This document shows, in pieces, positions 1 to 12,091 of a stretch of 64,000 bases of DNA; position 1 is the stretch's first letter, and every line of letters begins with the position of its first letter. This stretch comes from Pogonophryne albipinna (taxonomy: Eukaryota > Chordata > Actinopteri > Perciformes > Artedidraconidae). The stretch lies in assembly GCA_028583405.1 (NCBI GenBank), contig CM053243.1:49611826-49675825 (forward strand), given 5' to 3'. Made by a program: the position numbers and the translations under genes. Below the pieces are notes generated by a model. The model did no database searches. It saw nothing but the letters and a program-made list of their open reading frames with translations, and was not told the origin of the DNA.

Positions 1-2912
1 TCTCGCTAAGCGGTCCTACGACGCTGGTTATTAACTCGGTAAATCAAGCCAGGGTTTCTCTCACCAGCTGAGAGCACGTTCACGTCTAAGACACGAGTGG
101 ATCTGACTTTAATTACATTTGACTTGAGTGTTTCGTCAACATAATGTGTTGCTTAAAATAATACTTCTGCATACAGTATGTGACACTGTAAGTGTTGCAC
201 GGCCAGATACGGCTGGAGAAGCTGACTCGGATAAGGAAATATATGATATATTATGATATTATATGATCGATGATCTGATTGATGATGTAATATGAATGAT
301 AAGTGTGACACGTCGGCGTCTTCTCTGCATACGGCAGTTTAAATTGTATTTCCTTTATCCTGTAATATAACTTGAGAGATTTAAACTCCGCACACTGAGT
401 TGATCTCTTTTCTATAGACGCTGATGGTTTATTGATAAGGCAAAAGTAACAGAAGTAAAGATATAGTAAAACAAGCTAAAATGTAATGCTGCAATCATTT
501 TGAGAAGCCTCAGTGGAAATATACTGTGTGAATACTGTGTGCAACAACAACGATGAGTCAACCAGATTAAGAACAGATGCATTCTGTTCTGTCCAAACTG
601 AAATGCAACAAGGTTGCAGAACTCATTTGTTCTCACACAAAGTCTTGTGAGCACCAAGCAGGCGCAACGTTTCCCAAGGACAGTCTTGTGAGCTAAACCA
701 ACCTAAGGGTTGCTGGGCAGCAAAGGCAGATTACACCAAGAGAGAGCACCAAAGGTGGGGGCTTCACAGCAAAAACTATAAAGAACAGGATGTTTCTATA
801 ACTCGGGGCTCTCTTTAACTGGGATCTTACTCTGACGGACCTGTCACGGTGAGACCTCAAGAAGGAGTCCCCAAAGCGCTTTGTGGTATTGTATCAAATT
901 GAATGTATTTGCTGAACTGTGATTAAAGTACCAAAGTAATATCAGAACCAAATCGGAGTACGAAGTCCAGTGGTGTTTGACTGTTTGACTATTTCTAGAC
1001 TATTGCCTCTGCTCTCCAGAAAAGAACGGTTCACCGGGAACATCGGGCCAGACCCTGCTCTGGCCATATCCAAACGATCTGCGCGGAGTACGGACTAGGT
1101 CCTGTGTACCCCAACAACGCCGGAGGCGGGCAGCGTCAGGTAAAATAAGTTATTTAGCCTTCCCAAACCTGAGCCTCACGCACCGCCTATGGGGATGTAC
1201 TAGTGACTTATCCGACCGGCCCACTTCGGTACCGGCCCATCGGGATTCGTCCCGATGGCCAGTCCGCCACTGCACCCAGCCCACGTAAACTGTCAACGGG
1301 GGGAGCCTCGCTGCGGGGAAACGGTGGACCTAGTGTCCCGATCGGAGTGGGAATAATAATAATAATAATAATCCGTGCATTTTATCCATTAATTTCCCCA
1401 ACATTGTGGTAAAAAAAACACACGTTTAATCCATGTTGGTGTACTACAACTACAAAAAGCATCGGTTTGTTTTCTCATCAGGAAATGCAGACCGGCTTAA
1501 ACAAACGATTTTTAATCATCATTCTCACGATCATTTAAAGAGCCTGTGACAGCATCCCAACAACTGTTGTGCAATGAAATATTGGGCTACTAGTCATCTC
1601 GAACCATCAGTTTAAAAAAGAAGATGCGATACCGTTCCGATAAATATCAATAATTTCGAACATCGCGGGGAAATTCCTTCGAGTCATTTTGAAGTTTTGG
1701 GGGAAGCCGGAAGTGACGTCAATGCGGGAACGCTTCACTGTGCGGTGAGAGAGCGAAACACGGACAAAGTGTGTTGTCATGCGTAGAAATGGTGAATTAC
1801 TGAGTTTATGCACGTTAATAACGTTTTAATGAAGTTGACTACAGTATATTCATATTTGTCAGTGCTTTCATGTCAATTCGGCGAACATAAACATAAATGA
1901 TCGTGGTGAAGATGATGATTAAATTAGGATTACAAATCGGTAGTGAGAGCTGCTGAATTTCCTCCCGTAGGATGTGATATAAAAACAAATCGATTATTTT
2001 TGTAGTTGTAAACTCAAGTGGATTAAACTACATTTATTAGTGCTTTCATGTCAATTCGGCGAACATATGATACATTAAATGATCGTGAGAATGATGATTA
2101 AAAATCGTTTGTTTGAGCCGGTCTGCATTTCCTGATGAGAAAACAAACCGATGCTTTTTGTAGTTGTAGTACACCAACATGGATTAAACGTGTGTTTTTT
2201 TTTACCACAATGTTGGGGAAATTAATGGATAAAATGCACGGATTATTATTATTATTATTCCCACTCCGATCGGGACACTAGGTCCACCGTTTCCCCGCAG
2301 CGAGGCTCCCCCCGTTGACAGTTTACGTGGGCTGGGTGCAGTGGCGGACTGGCCATCGGGACGAATCCCGATGGGCCGGTACCGAAGTGGGCCGGTCGGA
2401 TAAGTCACTAGTACATCCCCCATAGGCGGCGCGTGAGGCTCAGGTTTGGGAAGGCTAAATAACTTCTTTTACCTGACGCTGCCCGCCTCCGGCGTCTATA
2501 GAAAAGAGATCAACTCAGTGTGCGGAGTTTAAATCTCTCAAGTTATATTACAGGATAAAGGAAATACAGTTTAAACTGCCGTATGCAGAGAAGACGCCGA
2601 CGTGTCGCACTTATCATTCATATTACATCATCAATCAGATCATCGATCATATAATATCATAATATATCATATATTTCCTTATCCGAGTCAGCTTCTCCAG
2701 CCGTATCTGGCCGTGCAACACTTACAGTGTCACATACTGTATGCAGAAGTATTATTTTAAGCAACACATTATGTTGACGAAACACTCAAGTCAAATGTAA
2801 TTAAAGTCAGATCCACTCGTGTCTTAGACGTGAACGCGCTCTCAGCTGGTGAGAGAAACCCTGGCTTGATTTACCGAGTTAATAACCAGCGTCGTGGGAC
2901 CGCTTAGCGAGA
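1..2912. repeat. Long palindromic foldback element (family G)
   Basis: The two halves are reverse complements. The first bases (TCTCGCTAAGCGGTCC) pair with the last bases before 2912. The arms run about 1-1538 (less the LTR at 422-1116) and about 2073-2912. The spacer at 1539-2072 is not self-complementary, and it recurs at 3632-4171 (inverted) and 53576-54288 (direct). The arms contain a CAGTGGCGGACTGG-type terminus (2339) and a mirrored ATT/AAT triplet run (1352, 2244). No transposase is visible. The left end coincides with the window edge, so the element may extend further and its target duplication cannot be read. The superfamily is not recognised. Confidence 0.85.
422..1116 (+). mobile_element. 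Solo LTR of an endogenous retrovirus
   Basis: This unit starts TGATGG and ends CCAACA. It is flanked on both sides by the 4-bp duplication ACGC (418-421 and 1117-1120). It matches, in the opposite orientation, the two LTRs of the provirus at 42083-46982. The right arm of the surrounding palindrome (about 2490-2500) has the uninterrupted site, with only one ACGC, so the window contains its own empty-site control. The LTR carries one copy of a 41-bp internal unit that is present two and three times in the proviral LTRs. A 4-bp duplication is usual for gammaretrovirus-like integrases. Confidence 0.93.
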
Positions 2913-3631
2913 TCTCGTTTGTTAGTTTGTTGTTGTTAGTTTGTTTGTTACTCAAACATATCCAGGGTATGTTGAACTGGCTTCGTAGTACAGGGCACAG
3001 GTGGCTAGCAGCGCTAATGTCAAAGACACAGACATTATACATTATATTTGTATTTTACCAGAATGCAGTGACACAAATATTTGGGAAGGCTTAGCCTTCC
3101 CCAGCCTACAGCACCCGCCGCCCCCGACATCCCCCACTCCCCCCGTTGACAATTTACTAGCGGTACCGAAGTGGGCCGGTCGAGAGTCCCGGGATGATTT
3201 TTAGTCCCAGTCCACCACTGGTTACATGACCGTATGATCGCCCATATTGACGCACCTAATTCCTAAACTTCTAACAGATACAACATAAACCGATCCTTCA
3301 GCTTCATATGAGCTCTCAGACACGTTCAAAATTAAACTGTCATCGCTGTCTGAGCTTGCTGCTGTGTGCACCATCGTGCGTTTACATGCAGATGCTGGGA
3401 TCCTGAACGGTGCAGCTGGAGCGCTGTGCCCGCAATGACGTCACCCATAATTTGGCGGGACTTGAAGAATCTCCGAGAAGATCCAGAAAATTGTCAACAT
3501 TGAAGGGCAGATTAATGGTTATCAAAGTACAAATATCCAAAATCAGTTCAGTAACGGTTTTCAAGGGGACAATATTTACTCAAATTGATGGGTTTGGATG
3601 ATGGGGGAAACTCGTGTCACAGGCTCTTTAA
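2884..3631. repeat. Decayed repeat pieces, no gene
   Basis: 2884-2998 carries two copies of a motif close to ACCAGCTTCGTAGTACAGG, about 91 bp apart, also seen at 55858-56110. 3095-3225 is a diverged relative of the family G arm (CCGTTGAC, GGTACCGAAGTGGGCCGG). 3226-3612 has no recognised content; its short open frames lack any support. 3613-3631 is a TGTCACAGGCTCTTTAA end motif. Confidence 0.5.
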
Positions 3632-4171
3632 TGTATCATATGTTCGCCGAATTGACATGAAAGCACTAATAAATGTAGTTTCATCCACTTGAGTTTACAA
3701 CTACAAAAATAATCGATTTGTTTTTATATCACATCCTACGGGAGGAAATTCAGCAGCTCTCACTACCGATTTGTAATCCCAATTTAATCATCATCTTCAC
3801 CACGATCATTTATGTTTATGTTCGCCGAATTGACATGAAAGCACTGACAAATATGAATATACTGTAGTCAACTTAATTAAAACGTTATTAACGTGCCTAA
3901 ACTCAGTAATTCACAATTTCTACGCATGACAACACACTTTGTCCGTGTTTCGCTCTCTCACCGCACAGTGAAGCGTTCCCGCATTGACGTCACTTCCGGC
4001 TTCCCCCAAAACTTCAAAATGACTCGAAGGAATTTCCCCGCGATGTTCGAAATTATTGATATTTATCGGAACGGTATCGCATCTTCTTTTTTAAACTGAC
4101 GGTTCGAGATGACTAGTAGCCCAATATTTCATTGCACAACAGTTGTTGGGATGCTGTCACAGGCTCTTTAA
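3632..4171 (-). repeat. Inverted copy of the family G spacer segment
   Basis: This is the reverse complement of roughly 1537-2080. It ends TGTCACAGGCTCTTTAA at 4155-4171, and the same end motif in the same orientation stands at 3613-3631. It includes a perfect TGACGTCA (CRE-type) octamer and a 68-codon open frame (3893-4099) that is nearly identical to the one at 1607-1813 on the minus strand. The third copy at 53.7 kb has a stop in that frame, so I do not call it a gene. Confidence 0.75.
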
Positions 4172-4898
4172 GCTCGCTCCATTGCGGAGATATTCCCGCG
4201 AGAGTGCGGACAACTTAAATGTATTTATTTATTTCAAATGTGAAATGTTACCAATATACTCACGGACCACTAGGGGGCGCTCACGGACCACCAGTGGTCC
4301 GCGGACCACACTTTGAGAAGCACTGATTTAGAGTTTTGAAGATTCAACTATGATGAAGAGAACTCTGAACGTGAGTCAAGCTTTAAGCTTGTTTTTTGAC
4401 ATGGAGGAGGAGGAACCTGTGATGTTGCCCTCTGTGTCGTAGTTGACAGAAACCGCTTTGAAGCGTGGCACAGATAAAGACAGAAAAACTGATTTTTGTA
4501 CATAATGTGTATATATATATTTGTATTATATTTATAATAACACTTTTGCCTTATCAGAATGAAATCCCATGCTACCTCAATCAAACTTTCACATTATCAT
4601 AGTGACATCCCATATATATATTTCCAGCTTTTAAATGGTTTCGTTGTGTATGTTTGTGTTACCTATATGAAAAATAATATCATTTTCAAAATCTGTTTTT
4701 ACGTTTTTTGTGTGATTTTGGGTCCAAAATGTTCATATAGTATCTGAAAATGAAAGAAATAACTATCAGGTTATATAGGTGAGGTTGTCCTTAAAAAAAG
4801 ATACCAAACATTGACATGCCAAACATTTCTTAATGGGGTTTAGTAAGACAAATCAAAAGTATGTGAAAACGGCCAAATTAGCCCAGGACTCCAAAGGG
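4172..4898. repeat. Fragmentary element ends between repeats
   Basis: 4248-4330 (GGACCACTAGGGGGCGCTC through TTTGAGAAGCACTGATT) looks like the 3' end of a non-autonomous hAT-type element. 4850-4898 ends CCAGGACTCCAAAGGG followed by TTAA, as expected of an element using a TTAA target, but the opposite end was not found. The rest, including AT-rich 4490-4750, shows nothing recognisable. Confidence 0.4.
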
Positions 4899-5171
4899 TT
4901 AATAACATAATGATTACTTTCAGATGATAATACTTTTCAGGGTTAGGACCGGTCTGACAGCGCTTAGCTCTCTGCTGCAGAGAAGATCACTGCTCTAAAC
5001 AAAGTCAAAAATCCTACATCCAAACGAAATAAATATAATTAATTATGATGAATACGTTAAGTCTTGTTCATTGTTTTTCACTTTTATTAAATGTTTGATA
5101 TTTCCGGCACAGACCCTTTCATACCGGCAATGCGCGATAGAAGCAACATAAAGTGCGACAGTTTAAATATG

Positions 5172-5318
5172 CCAGTGTTAATTTCGTCAACGAAAACTAT
5201 GTTTTTTACATGACTAAGACGAGACGATGACGAGCTAAAAATAGATTCTTGATAACGAAAACTATGACGAAATGTATATTTAGTTTTCGTTGATGAGACG
5301 AGACGGACTAAGGTGTTA
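5172..5318. mobile_element. Fragment of a non-autonomous DNA element (TTAATTTCGTCAACGAAAAC type)
   Basis: The piece begins CAGTGTTAATTTCGTC and is rich in repeats of CGAAAAC and GAGACGAGAC, with internal complementarity (GTCAACGAAAAC against GTTTTCGTTGA). It interrupts the run of family F sequence that is continuous at about 49715-49735. The type is common in fish, and hAT affiliation is my guess. The ends and target duplication are not clean. Confidence 0.45.
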
Positions 5319-5587
5319 ATGGTGGACTATCGGACATTGAAAATGTCTGTCAAAATGCATTTTACGTTTCTAACTTGCAATATCATTATTTCCGCTCTCT
5401 TCACTCCAGAAGAGCGATCTCCCTGTGTGCGGGGGATCACAGGAGGGGGGGGGGGGAGAGAGCTGTGGAATGTGACTCCACACATTCCGATGGCCAATTA
5501 GTTTTAAACAAAGAGTTCCCAACATGGGGGGTTGGGGCTGGTGGTGAAGATTGTGTACATTACTTTTCACTTTACTGCTTGTTGCTC

Positions 5588-7460
5588 ATGGTTAGAAGCT
5601 AAACTGCATTTCGTTGTCTCAGTAATCTGTGCAATAACAATAAAGTTGAATCTAATCTTGAGCAGGAACTAATGTAGGCCATTTACTTAGTACATAGCCT
5701 ATCTGACATTAACGATGAAACACATTTGTGCATTCTTTATGAATGCAAACCGAGTCAAGCCGACTCCGGAGGAAATCATATTTCGTTTATTTTTAACGAA
5801 ATAAATGTGATTTAATCCACATAATTTACTGTGTTAATTGTTTACTGTAGTATTGTTTAACTTGAAGGTGCCTGATGTGAACATTTCCAGAATGTATTGT
5901 CTTAACTTTTTAAATGCCTCTGTGATGTGCTGCTACCCATTTTCCCCTCGGGGACTAATAAACGAATACTATATATTGAACGTCTATTGAATGGCCTTTG
6001 TATGCATACAGTACAGTATTGCCCAACCATTTACACCTTCCTTTTTTCCCGTCAAGAGAAAATTAGTAAATGATGTGAATTAAATCACATTTATTTCGTT
6101 AAAAATAAACGAAATATGATTTCCTCCAGAGATTGATTCGGTTTGCATTCATAAAGAATGCACAAATGTGTTTAATCGTTAATGTCAGATATGTACTAAG
6201 TAAATAGCCAGGGTTGGGAGGGTTACTTTGTAAATGTAATCAGTTACTGATTACTGAATACATGGCTCTGAAAGTAATCCGAATACAGTTACAGTTACGT
6301 GTCTTAAAAAAGTAACGTAATCAGATTACTTTTAGATTACTTTCTTTTTCCATCACAGATGGGTATGTTTTGGTGAACAGGAGACACAAAAAGCAAAAGG
6401 AAACTGAACGTGTTTTTACTGTTTTAATGGCTTATCAAGAGCACAACTGAAACATAACATCTGAAACGATGTAGCAACATAATAAACTTGTTGGGGATGC
6501 AGCTTGGGATGTGAGGAGTGAGGGACACGGCTTAGAACGGGCGTGTCGCCTTCTGTCCTGCCAGTGTTGGCAGGACATGAATTAAAATGTCGAACTCGGA
6601 CTTCATTTTAAGGACATTGCGGCCAGGGGTGTAGAGCTATATTTGTTTAAGCACCGGATTGGCAAAACAGGAGAGTGTGTGCACCAGTCTGCCTTGATCT
6701 ATGAATTCGTGATGTTGTGACACTCACAGTAGCCTATCTGCTGCCCACAGCTGTTTTATAGAAGGAAAACCTCCTTCACTTCATGAAATCTCTGCAGCGC
6801 CAGGAGGCAGCGGGAGGGTTAACTCAGCCTCTGAGAAGACGAGCGTGCAGTGCCTTTCACGCACCGCCTTTCACGCACCGCCTTCACTGTGTTTACCTTC
6901 AGAATCATTAGAAAGGCTAAAGAGCGGTGTGGCTGATGTGTTTTAACCACACACACCTCTACACACACACACAGACGCACGATTTAAACGCAGACTTTTG
7001 TTCCTCCATGTTTCGTTGTTATCGTTTCATTGAGCGGAGCCGCCCCTTTTTTTTCAAACGCTTCCTTTTTTGGATCATCGCTGTGATGATTCGGCTGTAC
7101 CTTTAGTAATGAATATTAAATGTTGTGAGGAAATCTTTCCACCAATAATTCCAATAAGTAATCCAAAATGTATTCACTTCAGGTTTACGAAAGTAACTGT
7201 AATCAGATTACTAGTTTTTCAAATGTAACGCGAGCTGAATACAGTTACTTGATTTTTGTATTCTGATTACGTAACGCCGTTACAGTACATGTATTCCGTT
7301 ACAACCCAACCCTGTAAATAGCCTACATTAGTTCCTGCTCAAGATTAGATTCAACTTTATTGTTATTGCACAGATTACAGGTACTGAGACAACGAAATGC
7401 AGTTTAGCTTCTAACCAGGTGCAACAAGCAGTAAAGTGAAAAGTAATGTACACAATCTAC
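5588..7460. repeat. Inverted repeat inside family F copy C, split by a hAT insertion
   Basis: The left arm 5588-5822 pairs with the right arm 6074-6208 plus 7323-7420 once the hAT at 6209-7314 is removed. The outer part of each arm (5600-5655 and 7338-7410) resembles the 3' tail of a Rex1/CR1-type LINE (CAATAACAATAAAGTTGAAT). The inner part carries TTTCGTTTATTTTTAACGAA. Confidence 0.8.
6209..7314. mobile_element. Non-autonomous hAT element, 1106 bp
   Basis: The ends are CAGGGTTGGG and CCCAACCCTG. They are flanked by identical 8-bp copies of TAAATAGC (6201-6208 and 7315-7322), the hAT hallmark length. Subterminal repeats of GTAATCAGATTACT type occur near both ends. No transposase frame is present. 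Internal 6475-6640 is also found, inverted, at about 39840-39980, so a relative of this element sits in family F copy A. Confidence 0.9.
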
Positions 7461-8996
7461 AGAATGAAATATAGAATGAATTGAATGATGAATAAACAGT
7501 GAGGGGTATGAATACACTAGATATCAGCCTGTGAGCAGTATGAACAGTATGAACAGTGTGTGAATATGCTAAGATATATAAAGTATGAAAACGGTAAGCA
7601 GTACAAGTATAGTATAAAATATATAGATATTAATTTCATGATGGATTAAACCACATTTATTTCGTTAAAAATAAACAAAATATAATTTTTGTTTGAATGA
7701 TTAAATGTAGGGTGAATTGCCCTAATGTGGGACATTTTTGCATTTCAGACTTCGGGAATATATTGCGACATGAAGCCGATACAATACATCAAAATCCAGT
7801 ACCATTCTGAAATCGCCAGGATGTGTCCTAATCAAACCAAAAGAGAAAATGCAGATATTAAACTCATAAAAGAAATGGTAGACATATTAGTACTCTTAGT
7901 GCCAAGTTGTCTCAGACAATCTGCTTTTCCTAATGTGGGACAGTTCTGTGCAAAATGTGGGACACTGAAAAGTCTATGTTAAAAAGCCTCAGTCACCTTA
8001 ATTCATTTAATAAAAAAATCTCAGGCCAGTAACACTCAAAGCTAAATGTGCAATACCATGCTATGTTACTATTTATAATGTTGTTGTTACAACAGAAGAT
8101 GTTTTTATTTAAATTGAAGTTAAATGCATCAATCTGGTGCACTGAGGGCAAAATTAAGAGATTTGTGGATACAGCTCTCAACACTCATATGAAACAGAAC
8201 TGTTCTTACAATGTGTGTTGGAAGGTATTAAATTACTATGCATATTTTATTGTGTAAACACACAGCTGATCACCTGAGAGCTGCCGTTTCATTCAGACTG
8301 TTTAAAAAAAACGACGGTCTGATTTTAACAACTCAATGTGTGATTATTATAGCAGTAATATTAGACACTAATAATACAGTAAACTATTAACACTACATAT
8401 TATTGTTTGCCCGTGGGATTAGGATGATCGGTAGTGAGAGCCGTGATGCATTTTCCTCCGGTCGGATGTGATATAAAAACAAAGCGATTATTTTTGTTGT
8501 TGTAAACTCACGTGGATTAAACTACATGTATTAGTGCATTCATTTCAATTCGCGAACATATGATACATTAAATGATCGTGAGGATGATGATTGAAAATTG
8601 TTTGTTTGAGCAGGGCTGCATTCCCTGATCTAAAAACATAGCGATGGTTTTGTACTTACGCCAACGTGAATTAAACATGGTGATGTTTAGTAAATGATTA
8701 CATGTCTCTTATTTAGCACAGAATATGATCCTATCCGTGACATATGGATCAAATATCCGCTATATCAGATACCTGTAGATCAGCTGTTTATTTCACATGA
8801 GTTCCAGTGTGGCAGCTTTTCACGGCTCCCCCTGGTGGATCCATGATCCATTGCAGCTGGTTTCATTATAATTAAATGTATTTATCAAGGGGGCGTTTCA
8901 AGTCCTGCAGGGGGGTTTTCCTTTTCAGCAGGGGCCCACCCCGTGCCGATCACGGACCCGCACGGGAAGGCGTCTGAAATGAAGCGCCACATCTGT

Positions 8997-10993
8997 ATGT
9001 CCAACCCAAAATACATAGTCTTCACAGACAGTGAGCTCGAACTGGCACGGCGCTCATATTTCGAGCAGAAACGGCTCGGTAATGAGCATGTACCCTTATG
9101 CAAGGAGCTCTTCTGCAGACTCATAAGAAACACAATGACAAACATGATTTCAATCGCAAGAGCCTCCGAGGACTGTAGATACCCCAGCAAACATGAGGTC
9201 AATACCATGGCAAAGAGATTGGTGGAGTATTATCCAATGATAAAAAACAGATCATCAAAAAATGACTGGGAAAGTGAGTTTTTAATCACAATGGCTTGAT
9301 TTTAAAGTTTATGGCAAAAGTGTGGGTCTGTTTTGTCATTTTAAAGTGTACAATTTGTTTCCACCAGGAGCATGTTGCTCCAGAAGAGACTCTCAAATGT
9401 CAGAAGCCCAAGGAAGTCCAAAGTTCCTCCTTCAAAGAAACCACGTAGAGATCAACAAATGGATGCAGATATTTCAACAAATGACTACGATGGAGATTCC
9501 AGCGCATCAACAATTATTCTGGAGCGGTCCCCTGCACCAAGGCCCCCTGCAGCAAGCCCCCCTGCTAGAGCGAGCACCTCTTCTTCAACCAGCCCCCCTG
9601 CTAGAGCAAGCATCCCTGTCCCCCCAGTGCCAGACCAGGATAGCAGTGACAAAGCATGTATGTATTTCATTAAATACAATCAGTATGCATTTAGTACAAA
9701 CCTGCATTTTTCTGGTCTGTTTAAATCAGAATTTTGTCTGTTATTCCCCTTGGTGAAGTAAGTTTGGGCAGGTAATTAGCAGAAGTACAGGCATCAATTA
9801 ACACATTCTGTGAATTCAGATGTTCCTCCACTGTCATTTGGAAAGCTAATAATTCCCCACCCCCCCACTCTTCAGCTGGTTCCGTTGACCTTTTCGACAG
9901 CCAGAAAACCCAGGCAAGACACTACAGGACTCTCCAGGAAATGTACAAGTCCCAGAGGCCAAATAAAGCTGCGGTGGCTCATTTGATGGACCTGGAGTTT
10001 GAGTCTAGAAGACGATTCATTACCTCTGAGGTTCTAAAGGAGCAAGACAAACCGACAAAGATTCTGGAGGCTTACCCATGTTTCAGGGAATTGGATCATG
10101 TAAGTAAAGATTTTCAGCATTTACAAGTGCACATTTGAAGATGATTTATATGAAATGATTTTCATTTCCATTTGAATGCTTTTTCCAGGTCATGGATGAG
10201 CTGCAAAGAATCATTCAACCCAAAAACTCCCGTTACATCTTGGAGGTGAAGGACAGATGGGAAACTTTCTACTCAAAGGTCCAGTTTTATGGTGTGATGA
10301 AGAAAGCCATGAAGCCTCCAAAAACCTTGAATGGAGGTAAGGTCTCAATACTTAGATAGATTTTTCCAAGTTTCATTTTGACGTATCATGATTAGCTGAT
10401 ATTCATACTGCCTTATTGTGCGTTTTCTGTCAAACCAGTGGAGCATGCCACAGCTGTGTTCACAGCCCTGCCACTTCTCTTCCCATCGAACACTGTGCCA
10501 CCAAGGAAGCTGGGCACCCGCAGGGAGGCTCTCTTCCATATCCTGACGTTGAGACTTACTGTACTGAAGTATTTTTTTTGTTGTATAGTATGTTGCAGTT
10601 ATCCATGTTTGTATCCTTGTTCAGGTAATGTTGTTTGTTTCTTGTGACGCTTCTAATCTTCTACCTTGACTTTTTTTTACCCAGACTTCAGAAGACCCAG
10701 AAACGTTCCTGCACCAGCGGTCCCTGTCGTGTCCAGTTGTGCTGGTCTCTGAGGAGAACTGCATGATCGCCGTAGGAAGCACGCCTCTAACCACCTTCCA
10801 AAAAGAGCAGTTTGATGAAGGACTTCTCTACCTAATGGCTTATTATTATGCCATGCACCTTACCTACCCAAAGTGCATATCCACACTGCTGTCTGTTCTC
10901 CAAACAAAAATCCTCAAAGATGTCATCCATGAACGCAACACAACCCAAAGCTACAAAAAAGCAATAGGCGAGTGGAAGGCCTTTATTGAGTGA
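8997..10993 (+). CDS. SAMD3-like multi-exon gene fragment, 5'-truncated
   Basis: Six blocks with GT/AG borders can be read: up to 9273, 9368-9657, 9876-10099, 10189-10336, 10439-10560 and 10685-10993. They give a conserved run (KRLSNVRSPRK, CFRELDHVMDEL, WETFYSKVQFYGV, LPLLFPSNTVPPRKLG, LYLMAYYYAMHLTYPKC, EWKAFIE stop). I recognise this as the C-terminal region of fish proteins annotated as SAMD3-like; the SAM domain itself is absent. Phases agree at the junctions from 9657 on. The first junction (9273/9368) is one base out of frame with the KRLSNVRSPRK block, so there is a frameshift or my splice choice is wrong. The first ATG (8997) overlaps the TA at the end of family F copy C, so any upstream exon has been lost or separated. 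Function unknown; probably a pseudogene or relic. Confidence 0.68.
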
Positions 10994-11206
10994 GTGAAAT
11001 GTGCCTAATTCTGCTCTGCAGGCGTTGATATTTGTTTTCCTATGTAACTGTAGGATGCTGCTAAATTCATTGTGAGCAATTTCAATTGGATGGTTTACCC
11101 ATTCATCGAGGTTTAGGTTTGTTTGTGTGCCCCACACTTCACTTCCATAGAGTAGAATGGGTTCTATTATTGATTGGAGTAACTTAAATTAGAATTTGTC
11201 TTTTAA
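10994..11206 (-). mobile_element. LINE reverse-transcriptase C-terminal fragment
   Basis: On the minus strand the frame beginning near 11150 reads WGTQTNLNLDEWVNHPIE, then INACRAELG. This is the region after the reverse transcriptase domain of L1/Tx1-type fish LINEs. Only about 60 codons survive before it runs into the end of the SAMD3-like fragment. No 3' tail or target duplication is evident. Confidence 0.55.
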
Positions 11207-11217
11207 TCGCATAAAAT

Positions 11218-11309
<92 letters not shown>

Positions 11310-12072
11310 AAATGACATTCCCAGAACAAATGACCATATCTTCCCTTCTAAAAGGGTTAAATTAATAATCTTTTTTCTCAAAGCAATGATAAACCTGTGA
11401 GTTGGATGTAGAAAAGTCAGAATCAATATAGATGTTTTTTATTTTAAAGAAAATTCAGATTGAACATATTAAAAAACTGTAAATTATAGTGTCCGTCCAA
11501 AAATTATTTTTTACTTAGTGAAAACTACCCTTGGATGATGGTAAGGTAGAATAAAAGCTTTAGGAATCCACAGTACAACATATAATAAGTACCCTGTATC
11601 AAGATTGATGCAAAACAAGTGACATTTGACCTTTTTAAGAGAGGTTTAGCAAAAAAAACTCCACCTCTGAGATGATTTGGGTGGAAATGGGGGTTTTACC
11701 GTTTCTCTGGAACCCATTGGTCGATTTTGGTGATTGACATCTCTTTCTGACCGTTCGCACCCATCGATTCTGTGTCTCACGATGTGAAACGATGGGTTGG
11801 ATGTGCAGCAAAGATAAATAATAAGGTTTTGTGAGTGAATTTCGGTGCAGTCATCTGTTATCATTTTTCGCTCGTTGCTAATTCAGAGGCTCAGCGTTAG
11901 CATTGTGGGGTTTTGTTTGAAAAAATAATTAAAATGATCTGTTAGATGAGTTTCTTCCCGTTACATGGATATAAAACATTCATAGTTTATTAAATGAACA
12001 TGCCCTCAGACACTGTTTCCTGCAAGATGTTGCGGGAGGACCCCGGTACCGGGGTCTGTCGGGCTTAACAGG
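11207..12072. mobile_element. piggyBac-derived short element (left end unclear)
   Basis: 11310-11470 matches the left subterminal region of the piggyBac element at 15034 (ACAAATGAC, CTTCTAAAAGGGTT, CTGTGAGTTGGATGTAGAA). 11690-11760 matches its right region (GGAACCCATTGGTCGATTT). The right end GGGCTTAACAGG is followed by TTAA at 12073-12076, parallel to GGGTTTAAGAGG plus TTAA at 18577. No transposase is retained. The left border is blurred by the CT expansion; a TTAA lies at 11203. Confidence 0.7.
11217..11308. repeat. (CT)n microsatellite
   Basis: About 45 uninterrupted CT dinucleotides. They expanded at a CTCT inside the piggyBac-derived element, between ATGCT and the AAAATGAC block. Confidence 0.98.
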
Positions 12073-12091
12073 TTAAAGCACTTTTTTCTTA

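Larger units (their letters stand above)
4899..8995 (+). mobile_element. Family F element, copy C (left-truncated)
   Basis: From TAATAACATAATG at 4899 this follows copy B (49513 onward) and ends at the family terminus GCGCCACATCTG (8984-8995), followed by TA. The left terminus is not found, so the copy is truncated at a TTAA junction. Blocks shared with copies A and B are 4899-5106, 5319-5560, 7630-7860 and 8400-8995. Extra insertions lie at 5172-5318 and 6209-7314. No transposase is encoded. 7467-7625 is low-complexity spacer and 7860-8400 is AT-rich with no gene. Confidence 0.7.
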
